From NCBI GenBank assembly GCA_020627525.1, contig JAHDGP010000152.1, forward strand, positions 1 to 9,311: DNA of 9,311 nt. Direction: 5' to 3'. Of this stretch, positions 1 through 6,684 are shown in pieces. Under the pieces are notes generated by a model. That model searched no databases. It was not told the origin of the DNA and was given only the letters and a program-made list of their open reading frames with translations. The stretch is from Bacteroidota bacterium. GTDB taxonomy: Bacteria > Bacteroidota > Bacteroidia > Chitinophagales > UBA2359. Both the position numbers and the translations under genes were made by a program. The stretch's first letter is position 1, and the number at the start of each line of letters is the position of its first letter.

Positions 1-15
1 CATGAGTAATATCAT
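1..15 (-). CDS. Possible start of a gene downstream of hemF (partial)
   Basis: On the minus strand an ATG at 15-13 follows the hemF stop codon after 17 bases and stays open to the window edge, reading M-I-L-L-M. A short purine-rich AAAAGG lies 10-15 bases before the ATG. The spacing and orientation fit a second gene in a hemF operon, but only five codons are visible, so neither its reality nor its product can be judged. Confidence 0.2.
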
Positions 16-32
16 TGAAACCGAACCTTTTA

Positions 33-956
33 CTATCCAGTGTAATTAATCCAATCTATTTCTTTTTTAAGATGTTGCAATGTGTATTCTTCAGGGCTTC
101 CTGCTTTGGGTTTAAAATTATAAACCCAATTTGCAGTGGCGGGCAAACTCATCAGAATGGATTCGGTTCTACCATCCGTATCTAATCCGAATTTGGTGCC
201 TTTGTCCCAAACCAGATTGAATTCTACATATCTACCTCTTCTTAAAAATTGCCATTCCTTATTTTCAGACAAATATGCTTTATCCTTATTATCATGGAAT
301 AATTGAAGATATGTTGGACAAAATATATTACCTACATCCATAACAAAATCAAATCTTTCTTTTTTTGAAAAGCCATCATTGGATGATAATCTATCAAAGA
401 AAATACCACCAATCCCTCTGGTTTCTTTTCTATGTTTGATGTAAAAATAATCGTCTGCCCATTTTTTAAATTTTGGGTAATAGGCTTCGCTGTGTTTATC
501 ACATGTATTTTTTAATTGTTGATGGAAAAACTGAGCATCTTTTTCAATCACATAATGTGGCGTCAGATCAATGCCTCCTCCAAACCAATAAGTGCCATTT
601 GTCATTTCAAAATAACGAACATTCATATGGATAATAGGAATCATTGGATTTTTTGGGTGAATAACTATAGATACACCTGTGGCATAAAAATCATTTTTAG
701 GAAGGTTCAATGCCTTTAATATATTTTCTGGCATAGGACCGTGAACCGCAGAATAATTGACGCCTCCTTTTTCAATAATATTACCATCAGCTATGATGCG
801 GGTTCTGCCCCCACCGCCTGCGGCTCTTTCCCATTTATCTTGATGAAATTTGGCATTACCATCTTCCGTTTCCAATTGTTGACAAATGTCATCTTGTAAG
901 CTCTGAAACCAAAGCGATATTTGTTCTTTTGTCAATGCTGTTTTTGTTGTTTCCAA
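33..956 (-). CDS. hemF: Oxygen-dependent coproporphyrinogen III oxidase
   Basis: HemF catalyses the O2-dependent oxidative decarboxylation of two propionates of coproporphyrinogen III to the vinyl groups of protoporphyrinogen IX, a late cytoplasmic step of heme synthesis. The 307-residue product is close to the usual length (about 300) and carries the family blocks in order: WERAAGGGGRTR (42-53), VSIVIHPKNPMIPIIHMNVR (95-114), YWFGGGIDLTP (123-133), KETRGIGGIFFD (177-188), RRGRYVEFNLVWDKGTKFGL (239-258) and ESILMSLP (265-272). Histidines 100, 110, 145 and 175 correspond to the four conserved histidines discussed as metal ligands in E. coli HemF. The ATG at 956-954 gives a normal N-terminus. 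The gene is divergent from the SDR gene, with 95 bases between the two starts. Its presence implies aerobic or microaerobic heme synthesis. No truncation is seen. Confidence 0.97.
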   Translation of the reverse strand: METTKTALTKEQISLWFQSLQDDICQQLETEDGNAKFHQDKWERAAGGGGRTRIIADGNIIEKGGVNYSAVHGPMPENILKALNLPKNDFYATGVSIVIHPKNPMIPIIHMNVRYFEMTNGTYWFGGGIDLTPHYVIEKDAQFFHQQLKNTCDKHSEAYYPKFKKWADDYFYIKHRKETRGIGGIFFDRLSSNDGFSKKERFDFVMDVGNIFCPTYLQLFHDNKDKAYLSENKEWQFLRRGRYVEFNLVWDKGTKFGLDTDGRTESILMSLPATANWVYNFKPKAGSPEEYTLQHLKKEIDWINYTG

Positions 957-975
957 TTCATTTGTTTTAATTAAG

Positions 976-998
976 TAGTAAAATGCTAATGTTTACTA
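976..998. repeat. Inverted repeat in the hemF/SDR divergent intergenic region
   Basis: TAGTAAA (976-982) and TTTACTA (992-998) form a perfect 7-bp inverted repeat with a 9-base spacer, so half-site centres lie 16 bp apart. It sits about 20 bases upstream of the hemF start and about 10 bases upstream of the putative -33 element of the SDR gene. That position suits a dimeric regulator acting on one or both divergent genes. A T-run follows on the plus strand, but the stem has only two G-C pairs and no plus-strand gene ends here, so a terminator is less likely. The regulatory role is inferred. Confidence 0.35.
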
Positions 999-1007
999 TT
1001 TTTTAGA

Positions 1008-1035
1008 TTGAACGAATTTATAAAACTTATCTTTA
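1008..1035 (+). promoter_or_regulatory. Putative Bacteroidota-type promoter of the SDR gene
   Basis: TTG at 1008-1010 is followed, after 17 bases, by TATCTTTA at 1028-1035. This matches the Bacteroidota consensus (-33 TTG, -7 TAnnTTTG) except for the final base. Transcription would start around 1040-1045, giving a very short leader before the GTG start at 1052. The assignment rests on sequence resemblance only. Confidence 0.4.
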
Positions 1036-1051
1036 CAAAAAATTTTAAACC

Positions 1052-1753
1052 GTGAATATAGTTATAACTGGAGCAACTAAAGGAATAGGAAGGGCAATTG
1101 CTGAAAAATTCGCTCAAAATGGATTTGATTTAGCCGTTTGTGCTAGAAATTCGGATGATTTGGATAAAATGAAGTCAGATTTTAAAGAACAATATCCAGA
1201 TGTGAAATTACATACGAAGGTTTGTGATGTTTCAAAAAAGGAAAATGTACTGGATTTCGCTTCTTTCATCAAAGAAGTTTTCAACAGTGTGGACATTCTT
1301 GTGAATAATGCGGGAGTTTTTATTCCTGGAAATGTGATTGATGAAGCATCGGAAAATTTGGATTTAATGATGAAAACAAATTTGTATAGTGCCTACAACT
1401 TGACAAGAGCTTTGGTTGGTGAAATGATTGAAAAGAAGCAAGGGCACGTTTTCAACATTTGTTCAATTGCAAGTACATTTGCTTATCCTAATGGCAGTTC
1501 GTACAGTATTTCTAAATTTGCTTTATTGGGCTTTTCAAAAGTGCTTAGAGCCGAATTGTTGGAGCACAATGTTAGAGTGACTGCGATTTTGCCAGGTGCT
1601 ACTTACAGTGCTTCTTGGGAGGGTTTTGATGTGCCTCAAGATAGATTGAGCAAAGCGTCTGATGTTGGTGAAATGGTATATGCTGTTTTTGCTTTGTCCA
1701 AAAATACAGTGGTGGAGGAGATCGTTATGCGTCCTCAGTTGGGAGATTTATAA
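1052..1753 (+). CDS. Short-chain dehydrogenase/reductase (SDR), classical type
   Basis: This is a 233-residue NAD(P)-dependent oxidoreductase of the classical SDR family with a Rossmann fold. It shows the cofactor motif TGATKGIG (6-13), the acidic D59 of the adenine-binding CDV segment, NNAG (85-88), the catalytic N110, S138 (in CSIAS), Y151 and K155 (YSISK), and the PG turn at 181-182, so the tetrad is complete. R32 after the second strand hints at NADPH preference, but this is weak. The start must be GTG (1052-1054), because an in-frame TAA lies two codons upstream at 1046-1048 and the next Met would remove the cofactor motif. It is slightly shorter than the usual 250, with a short C-terminal end. 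No neighbour reveals the substrate. Closest in style are the 3-oxoacyl-ACP-reductase-like SDRs, but FabG itself is not claimed. Confidence 0.93.
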   Translation: MNIVITGATKGIGRAIAEKFAQNGFDLAVCARNSDDLDKMKSDFKEQYPDVKLHTKVCDVSKKENVLDFASFIKEVFNSVDILVNNAGVFIPGNVIDEASENLDLMMKTNLYSAYNLTRALVGEMIEKKQGHVFNICSIASTFAYPNGSSYSISKFALLGFSKVLRAELLEHNVRVTAILPGATYSASWEGFDVPQDRLSKASDVGEMVYAVFALSKNTVVEEIVMRPQLGDL

Positions 1754-1794
1754 GAGCATATTGCAATTTGAACTTTGTACGTGATAATCAATAT

Positions 1795-1825
1795 TTTGAA
1801 AAAAATATTTATACATTTTAGTTTG
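1795..1825 (+). promoter_or_regulatory. Weak promoter-like site before the SRPBCC gene
   Basis: TTTG at 1795-1798 and TTAGTTTG at 1818-1825 lie 19 bases apart in the 101-base gap between the SDR gene and the SRPBCC gene. The second element differs from TAnnTTTG at one position. It would start transcription about 20 bases before the ATG at 1855 and serve the three-gene plus-strand cluster. The evidence is resemblance only, and AT-rich DNA gives such matches by chance. Confidence 0.3.
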
Positions 1826-1854
1826 AGCTTATCACTTATTTAAAAAAAAATATC

Positions 1855-2373
1855 ATGAAAATAGTCATTAGAATACTTGCCATCATTCTTGTTATTTTGC
1901 TGGCATTTACTGCGGTATTTTTGGTGTTGGGATTGATGTCACCTAAGGAGTATAAGGGCAGTTTGGGGAAAGAAATCAATGTTTCTCAAGACAAATTGTG
2001 GGACATTTTAACAGATATAGAAAATGTGCCAAATGTTAGAGAGGAAATTCATTCTGTGGAGGTGTTAAGTTCATCAAATGGCAAAGTTGATATGTGGAAT
2101 GAATATATTGCAGGAGGTAGTAAATTTTTCAAATTTAAGATAACAGAACGCGTGCCTAAAACTAAATTGTCCAACAAAATATTAGAATCAAATGTTGGTA
2201 TAGAGGGCGGTTGGACCTACGAATTAGAAAATCGGGGTCCTAATAAAACTTTTGTGCGAATGACGGAAGACTCGAAAGCTACTGATTTATTTATGCGTGG
2301 TTATATGAAAATTTTTGGTAGGGATATGGTTTTGAAAAACGAATTTGAGTTTTTAGAATCGTTGGATAAATAA
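1855..2373 (+). CDS. Membrane-anchored SRPBCC (START/Bet v1-like) family protein
   Basis: The 172-residue protein begins with one strong hydrophobic helix (about residues 5-28) behind a short basic start. This is a signal anchor placing the remainder on the far side of, or against, the inner membrane. From about residue 38 the pattern fits the SRPBCC helix-grip fold used to bind hydrophobic ligands: an early strand, then VSQDKLWDILTDIENVPNV (43-61) with the typical tryptophan and the 'D-x-x-x-x-P' segment, then repeated beta strands and a long C-terminal helix (about 143-170). No catalytic residues can be assigned. The next gene starts 7 bases after the stop, so co-transcription with the alpha/beta hydrolase is very likely; a shared lipid or small hydrophobic substrate is conceivable but unproven. 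The ATG at 1855 is preceded by an A-rich stretch rather than a clear Shine-Dalgarno sequence. Confidence 0.8.
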   Translation: MKIVIRILAIILVILLAFTAVFLVLGLMSPKEYKGSLGKEINVSQDKLWDILTDIENVPNVREEIHSVEVLSSSNGKVDMWNEYIAGGSKFFKFKITERVPKTKLSNKILESNVGIEGGWTYELENRGPNKTFVRMTEDSKATDLFMRGYMKIFGRDMVLKNEFEFLESLDK

Positions 2374-2380
2374 GAGATAA

Positions 2381-3142
2381 ATGCAATTGAATTTTAAAAA
2401 GTACGGAGAGGGACATCCTTTGATTATTTTGCATGGGATGTTTGGGATGTTGGATAACTGGCACTCTCTCGCAAGAAGATTTGCTGAACGATATGAAGTG
2501 TATTTAGTTGATCTTCGAAACCATGGAAAATCAGATCATGCTGATGAAATGGATTACTATGTAATGGCAAAAGACCTGAATGAATTTACAATACAAAATA
2601 ATATAGATTCTGCTTTTGTAATAGGTCATTCGATGGGTGGAAAAGTAGGTATGCAATTTGCTGTAGAAAACAATAACAAAGTTGATAAATTGATAGTTGT
2701 TGATATTGCACCTAAAGTGTATGAGCCTGGGCACCAAGAAATTTTCAATGCTTTGTATTCTGTGAATTTGGCTGAAATCAAATCGAGAAAAGAGGCTGAA
2801 GCGAAAATAGCGGAGACGATTGAAGAGTTTGGTGTACAACAATTTCTATTGAAAAATTTAGATAGAGTAGGGAAATCGTATAGATGGAAGGCTAATTTGG
2901 ATGTAATCCATAAAAATTATTTGGATATTATTGGGAACAGTCTTGGTCCTTATGATGAGTACGATGGTCCAACACTTTTTATAAAGGGAGGCAATTCCGA
3001 TAGGTATATAAGCATAGATGATTGGGGAGAGATCGTTGGATATTTCCCAAAAGCAATATTGGAAACAGTCGAAAACGCAGGTCATTGGGTACACGCCGAA
3101 AAACCAAATGAATTGTATGATTTGGTTGTGGAGTTTTTGTGA
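2381..3142 (+). CDS. Alpha/beta hydrolase, YbfF/ABHD11-like esterase
   Basis: This is a 253-residue cytoplasmic alpha/beta-fold hydrolase without signal peptide. Visible elements are the oxyanion-hole HGMFG (18-22), the segment DNWHSLARRF (25-34), VYLVDLRNHGKSDH (40-53), the nucleophile elbow GHSMGG (82-87) with Ser84, IVVDIAP (105-111), a likely catalytic Asp207 (in GGNSDRYI), and the catalytic His235 in AGHWVHAEKP. The pattern 'DxRNHGxS' together with GHSMGGK and the length of about 254 is typical of the YbfF/ABHD11 acyl-ester hydrolases; the substrate in this organism is not evident. It lies 7 bases after the SRPBCC gene and 15 bases before the gyrB-like gene, so the three probably form one transcript. 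Confidence 0.92.
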   Translation: MQLNFKKYGEGHPLIILHGMFGMLDNWHSLARRFAERYEVYLVDLRNHGKSDHADEMDYYVMAKDLNEFTIQNNIDSAFVIGHSMGGKVGMQFAVENNNKVDKLIVVDIAPKVYEPGHQEIFNALYSVNLAEIKSRKEAEAKIAETIEEFGVQQFLLKNLDRVGKSYRWKANLDVIHKNYLDIIGNSLGPYDEYDGPTLFIKGGNSDRYISIDDWGEIVGYFPKAILETVENAGHWVHAEKPNELYDLVVEFL

Positions 3143-3157
3143 AATACTTACTTAATA

Positions 3158-4228
3158 ATGGAAAAAAAAGAGGAATACTCAAAAGAAGAAATCAAAGGGG
3201 TGGATCATATCCGTTCTGTAAAACTGCGCCCAATGATGTATATTGGCGAAATCAATACCAATGGTTTTTTAAATTTATTGTTGTATAATTTTTTAGAGGA
3301 GGTTGAAAAGGTAGCAGGTGAAATTGTTGACTTTCGTTTGACTTTTTTAGAGGACGATAACTTTAAACTTGAAATAAAAAATGCCATTGTCGAGAACTTG
3401 ATTAGTTTTATAAATCCTCCTACAGAACCTGCCACTTGGAAATCTGGATTGATTTTTGACTTGCGAATGTTTATTGGATTTACTGAAAGTTCCTCCATAT
3501 TTATAGAATCTGGTGGCAAAAACTATCTGATCGAATCAGAGAATGAGCAATATGAGGTGCAAATATTCAATGCAAAAAATTCCAATGAAAATGTAATTGT
3601 CAACTTTAAGTTGGATGCCAATATTTTCAAAAATATAAAGCTAAACCTTCAAGTAATTAGAGAACGATTTACAGAATATGCTTACTTAAATCCTTCAGTA
3701 AAAATTTTATTGGAAAATGAAATTGAAAATGATACAAAAGAATTGTTTCATTTTCCAAAAGGAATATTTGAAAAACTAGAGGTGGAAATAGCTAAGCAGA
3801 CGACTACAAAACCTTTGTTTATCTTTAATAAATTGATAACGATTAATGATTTTAAATACCATATTGCTTTTTGTTTTTTAGACAATTGGACTGCTCAAAC
3901 TTATGTTAAAACCTATGCTGAAAATGATTATTTGTTTTTAGGTGGTTCTTTGGAGGATGGAATTATCAACGGTATAAAAAGTGCCGTACAAGCATCTGTT
4001 GGAGAGGAGCAAAAAATTAAAAAAAGAAAATTATTGGAAAGGCTTATTCTTATAGCGCAAGTAAAAGGTGAAAATGCATCGGAATGCCACTTTGATTTTG
4101 GTCATTCTATAAAAGGAAGGTTGGTAATGCCACAAATCGAGAAGGATGTTTGTAAGTTTGTACACAAAGAGTTAAAAGTCGAATTGGATAAAATGAAAAA
4201 GCTAATGACGTTGATTAGAGCGTTTTAG
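3158..4228 (+). CDS. Degenerate GyrB/ParE N-terminal-domain-like protein (no TOPRIM)
   Basis: The 356-residue product aligns by eye with the 43-kDa ATPase-transducer half of GyrB/ParE and ends before any TOPRIM domain. Similar blocks are KGVDHIR...RPMMYIG (13-30; GyrB has RPGMYIG), NGFLNLLLYNFLEE (35-48; GyrB GLHHMVFEVVDN), RFTEYAYLNPSVKILL (170-185), FHFPKGIFEKL (197-207; FHYEGGI), GGSLEDG (262-268; GGTHxxG) and SIKGRL (317-322; QTKDKL), which keeps the ATP-contacting lysine as K319. ATP-site residues are lost, however: the catalytic Glu and Mg-binding Asn of EVVDN are replaced, DDGRGIP becomes KNAIVEN (74-80), and GGLHGVG becomes SGLIFDL (96-102). ATP hydrolysis and topoisomerase activity are therefore unlikely, and a structural or regulatory role is inferred. 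It follows the hydrolase gene by 15 bases and converges with a SUKH-like gene. Codon use looks like that of the neighbours. Confidence 0.8.
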   Translation: MEKKEEYSKEEIKGVDHIRSVKLRPMMYIGEINTNGFLNLLLYNFLEEVEKVAGEIVDFRLTFLEDDNFKLEIKNAIVENLISFINPPTEPATWKSGLIFDLRMFIGFTESSSIFIESGGKNYLIESENEQYEVQIFNAKNSNENVIVNFKLDANIFKNIKLNLQVIRERFTEYAYLNPSVKILLENEIENDTKELFHFPKGIFEKLEVEIAKQTTTKPLFIFNKLITINDFKYHIAFCFLDNWTAQTYVKTYAENDYLFLGGSLEDGIINGIKSAVQASVGEEQKIKKRKLLERLILIAQVKGENASECHFDFGHSIKGRLVMPQIEKDVCKFVHKELKVELDKMKKLMTLIRAF

Positions 4229-4231
4229 TTT

Positions 4232-4894
4232 TTATTTTGAAAGTGTGTCTATCTCTTTTTTGATAAAACTAATGTATTTCGAATGCTCTTGTGTTTCCGT
4301 TGTTTGATAGCTAATAGTTATTGAGTTTTTATAAACCAAGTCGAATTTCACCCAGCCGCCCATTGTCGCAATTACATATTTTGGTTGCTCCAATCCTATT
4401 GTGAAGTCGTAGTTGAAGTTTTCTGAAAACTTACCGTGAATTGCATTTATATCTAATAATCGCCCATTGTTTATCAAAGAAAATAATTCAATGTTCCTGT
4501 CTTTACTCGGCTCAAAGTATTGATCGGAAATTTTATATGATTTATTATAAAAATCAAAGACATCATAGAGCGTTTTAAATTTCAAAATGACCTCTGAATG
4601 TCTGGGGAGTAAAAAAAGATTGCTTGGCTGATTCTTTAAAAAACTCAATATATCTCCATCATTTGAGGAGCAAATTTGTACTGCATTTTTTAAATCTTCT
4701 TTAGTGAAATTTGAATCAAATTCCCAGAGATCAAAATCAGAAAAAGTACTGTGAATTAGGTGTTCATCAGGCTCTAAAAAATTCAATAAATCGCAGTAGG
4801 TTCCATATCCATATTTTCGTAAAAATGATAGATAAGATTTTGGGTAAGTATTCTTGTCAAGAAAAACAGGTTTGGTGTAAGTGATTACTTTCAT
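4232..4894 (-). CDS. SUKH (SMI1/KNR4)-like protein
   Basis: This 220-residue soluble protein has no signal peptide. The N-terminal half shows the layout of the SMI1/KNR4 (SUKH) fold: an early helix with YPKSYLSFLRKYGYG (17-31), the 'lxPdE' turn FLEPDE (39-44), a tryptophan-containing LWEF (56-59), NDGDILSF (78-85), and a strand-helix end LKFKTLYDVFDFY (104-116). The C-terminal half (about 120-220) is not recognised. SUKH proteins are often immunity proteins against polymorphic or contact-dependent toxins, but many are housekeeping orphans, and no toxin gene is visible here. It is the last gene of the minus-strand cluster, 34 bases after the methyltransferase gene, and its stop lies 3 bases from the stop of the convergent gyrB-like gene. 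The family call is from pattern only. Confidence 0.6.
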   Translation of the reverse strand: MKVITYTKPVFLDKNTYPKSYLSFLRKYGYGTYCDLLNFLEPDEHLIHSTFSDFDLWEFDSNFTKEDLKNAVQICSSNDGDILSFLKNQPSNLFLLPRHSEVILKFKTLYDVFDFYNKSYKISDQYFEPSKDRNIELFSLINNGRLLDINAIHGKFSENFNYDFTIGLEQPKYVIATMGGWVKFDLVYKNSITISYQTTETQEHSKYISFIKKEIDTLSK

Positions 4895-4928
4895 TAATTT
4901 TTATAGAATAGATTGCCTTTGAAATTAT

Positions 4929-5726
4929 TTACTTCGGATACCCCATTACATAATAACCCAAATTTTTTCCATTTGCCTTTTTTGCTTTGTCGATTTTCCA
5001 AACATAGTCATCATTTTTAAAATCACTTAGTAAATGCTCTACATCCTCAAAGGTGTAAGTCCGTACAAGAGATGCTTGACCGTCCCAGGCATAAACGAAA
5101 GGAATGATAGGAATTAAATAAGTAAATGCCAATTGCTTTAGGGTTAAAGGTTTTACAAAAGGCGTCATAAACAAAACCATAATGACAATTATCATAAGTG
5201 ATAAGGGGAGAAATAGCCACCAAGCAATAAGGGGAATAGAATTTTCTGCAACCTCGTAAATCAATATTGGCTCTTTGCTTTCTTGCGCCGATTGAAGAAT
5301 TTTTTTTGCTGTTTCGGGAGGCATATGGTGAAAGCTGCAAACCATTGTTTTTAGACCAGTCGGTGTTTGTGAAAAATCTGTTGCATTGACAGATTGCTCA
5401 TAATAGGATAAGTTTTTTATTCCAAGCTTTTTTGTTTCTTTGACCACTTCAGGGTTGGGGTGTAAATCTGTAAGCATCAATTCCACAGGCACATTTTGCT
5501 CATTGAGATTTTTTATAACTTCCAACATTGGTCCGCCTGAACCAGAACCCAAATCTACAATTTTTGAAAAATCAGACTTGCTTTTTGCTTCAAGAATTAA
5601 TTCTGAAAGCACTGCGCTTGTACCCATTAATTTATGAAAAACAATGATCAAGTTGGTTATACTTGTTCTGATGGTTTTAGGAAGCCAAGCAAAATCTTCA
5701 AATTCAAATAGTTGTATTCTTTTCAT
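4929..5726 (-). CDS. Class I SAM-dependent methyltransferase with a transmembrane insertion
   Basis: The 265-residue protein has a Rossmann-like methyltransferase core: motif I IVDLGSGSGGP (56-66), the acidic post-motif II D87 in LMLTDLHPN (83-91), a further acidic residue near the adenine pocket (NATDF, 114-118), and a motif-IV-like MVCSFHHMPPE (128-138). After strand 5 (PILIYEVAE, 153-161) come two strongly hydrophobic segments (about 164-189 and 196-213), then a soluble C-terminal part with YTFEDVEHLL (224-233) supplying the last strands. The insertion suggests a membrane-embedded enzyme acting on a lipid, quinone or other hydrophobic acceptor; the substrate is unknown. The core is complete, so catalysis is plausible. 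It begins 13 bases after the lipoprotein gene and precedes the SUKH-like gene by 34 bases. Confidence 0.82.
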   Translation of the reverse strand: MKRIQLFEFEDFAWLPKTIRTSITNLIIVFHKLMGTSAVLSELILEAKSKSDFSKIVDLGSGSGGPMLEVIKNLNEQNVPVELMLTDLHPNPEVVKETKKLGIKNLSYYEQSVNATDFSQTPTGLKTMVCSFHHMPPETAKKILQSAQESKEPILIYEVAENSIPLIAWWLFLPLSLMIIVIMVLFMTPFVKPLTLKQLAFTYLIPIIPFVYAWDGQASLVRTYTFEDVEHLLSDFKNDDYVWKIDKAKKANGKNLGYYVMGYPK

Positions 5727-5739
5727 GAGAATAGTTGAT

Positions 5740-6672
5740 TTATTTTTTCAGTATTTCAAACTTTGCAATATTTCTAAATCCTGTCCAACAGTTTGCTTTA
5801 TCAAAAGAAATGTCTTTTTCAATTTCATTTCCAACTAATTTTGTTTTCCAATTTCCTCCTTTACAAAATCCATCGTTTTCAATTAACTCAGATACATTTC
5901 CAGTTATTCCAAATAAGCCAAAAACATTTTTACCAAACATATCAACGGGGTTTGTTGTAAAGACAAACCCATCTGTCTCTTCATAGTAACTGTCTTTATT
6001 TCTTTTTGATAAATGATATTCTTGTGAATTTTGCAGATGACCAAAATTTTTCAAAACCTTTTTGTTGTATTTTGTGGTGTTGTCAATTCCACTTTTAAGT
6101 TCAGTTTTTATTCCCGCAATTAACTCCCAATTATCTTTTGTAGGTATGCTATATATTGGAACTAAAACATCTTCTTTAGAAATTATCCAATCAAAATTCC
6201 CTTCTATATATCGTTCTAAAGTGAAGTAATCTTTAGCTGTACAATCATAATTAGGCTTAACTAACTTTCTTTCTATCAATAACATTTCAGCGACTCTTTC
6301 TGTTCGCCAATCAGTAAATTTTCTTGCCTGTTCCAATGTAATTCCAACAATTGGATAATCATTATACATTGGATGATCAAAATATTTGTCTTTTAAATTT
6401 ACGGTATAATCTGGAGCTTGCCAAACAGTTTTGTCTGGAAGGGTAGCTAAATACTCCTCTGAATTTTCACCAAACACTCTCAATGTCCAATAGATATACT
6501 CTCTGTAATCTAAATTTGTCAATTCAGACTCATCGGCATAGAAATTTTCCTTTATCTTAATGGTACCTGGCGGGCTAAATATTTTGTGAGCATTTCCTTC
6601 GATCACAATGTAGTCACTTGCTTTGCAAGCAACCAAACAAACTAGGATGATGGAAATGATCTTTAACCTCAT
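5740..6672 (-). CDS. SUMF1/FGE-fold lipoprotein, GldJ/GldK-like
   Basis: This 310-residue protein has a lipoprotein signal peptide: a basic start, a hydrophobic stretch at 5-15, and the lipobox LVAC with Cys16 as lipid-attachment site. It belongs to the formylglycine-generating-enzyme (SUMF1) fold superfamily. Signs are IKENFYADESELTNLDYREY (39-58, the 'E-x-TNxxYxxF' entry motif), HPMYNDYPIVGITLEQARKF (100-119, the 'hPVxxVsWxdA' motif), DWRTER (121-126), FGLFGITGNVSE (251-262, 'GLyDMxGNVwE'), CKGGNW (270-275, 'RGGSW') and WTGFRNI (296-302, 'GFR'). The arrangement, with YIYWTLRVF near 59-67, resembles the gliding and type 9 secretion lipoproteins GldJ/GldK, but it is shorter than those. The catalytic GFRCA-type cysteine of true FGEs is absent, so a structural role is more likely. 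It starts 12 bases after the PEGA-like gene. Confidence 0.8.
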   Translation of the reverse strand: MRLKIISIILVCLVACKASDYIVIEGNAHKIFSPPGTIKIKENFYADESELTNLDYREYIYWTLRVFGENSEEYLATLPDKTVWQAPDYTVNLKDKYFDHPMYNDYPIVGITLEQARKFTDWRTERVAEMLLIERKLVKPNYDCTAKDYFTLERYIEGNFDWIISKEDVLVPIYSIPTKDNWELIAGIKTELKSGIDNTTKYNKKVLKNFGHLQNSQEYHLSKRNKDSYYEETDGFVFTTNPVDMFGKNVFGLFGITGNVSELIENDGFCKGGNWKTKLVGNEIEKDISFDKANCWTGFRNIAKFEILKK

Positions 6673-6684
6673 TGTAAGCGAAAA

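Noticed and set aside
983..1004. Rho-independent terminator from the hemF/SDR inverted repeat and following T-run
   Set aside because: The 7-bp stem has only two G-C pairs, and no gene ends there on the plus strand. An operator-like role fits the position better.
2531..3182. Minus-strand frames across the hydrolase gene
   Set aside because: They are antisense shadows of a well-supported alpha/beta hydrolase and have no domain content.
3158..4228. Calling the gene gyrB or parE
   Set aside because: It lacks the ATP-site residues, the TOPRIM domain and the C-terminal half, so it cannot be the topoisomerase subunit despite clear resemblance.
4232..4894. SUKH-like gene as the immunity gene of a toxin system
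   Set aside because: No toxin, polymorphic-toxin repeat or secretion-system gene lies in the window, and SUKH proteins also occur as orphans. The toxin-immunity idea is not supported here.
5740..6672. Formylglycine-generating (sulfatase-maturing) enzyme
   Set aside because: The fold fits, but the GFR motif is followed by N-I rather than the catalytic C-A, and no sulfatase gene is nearby.
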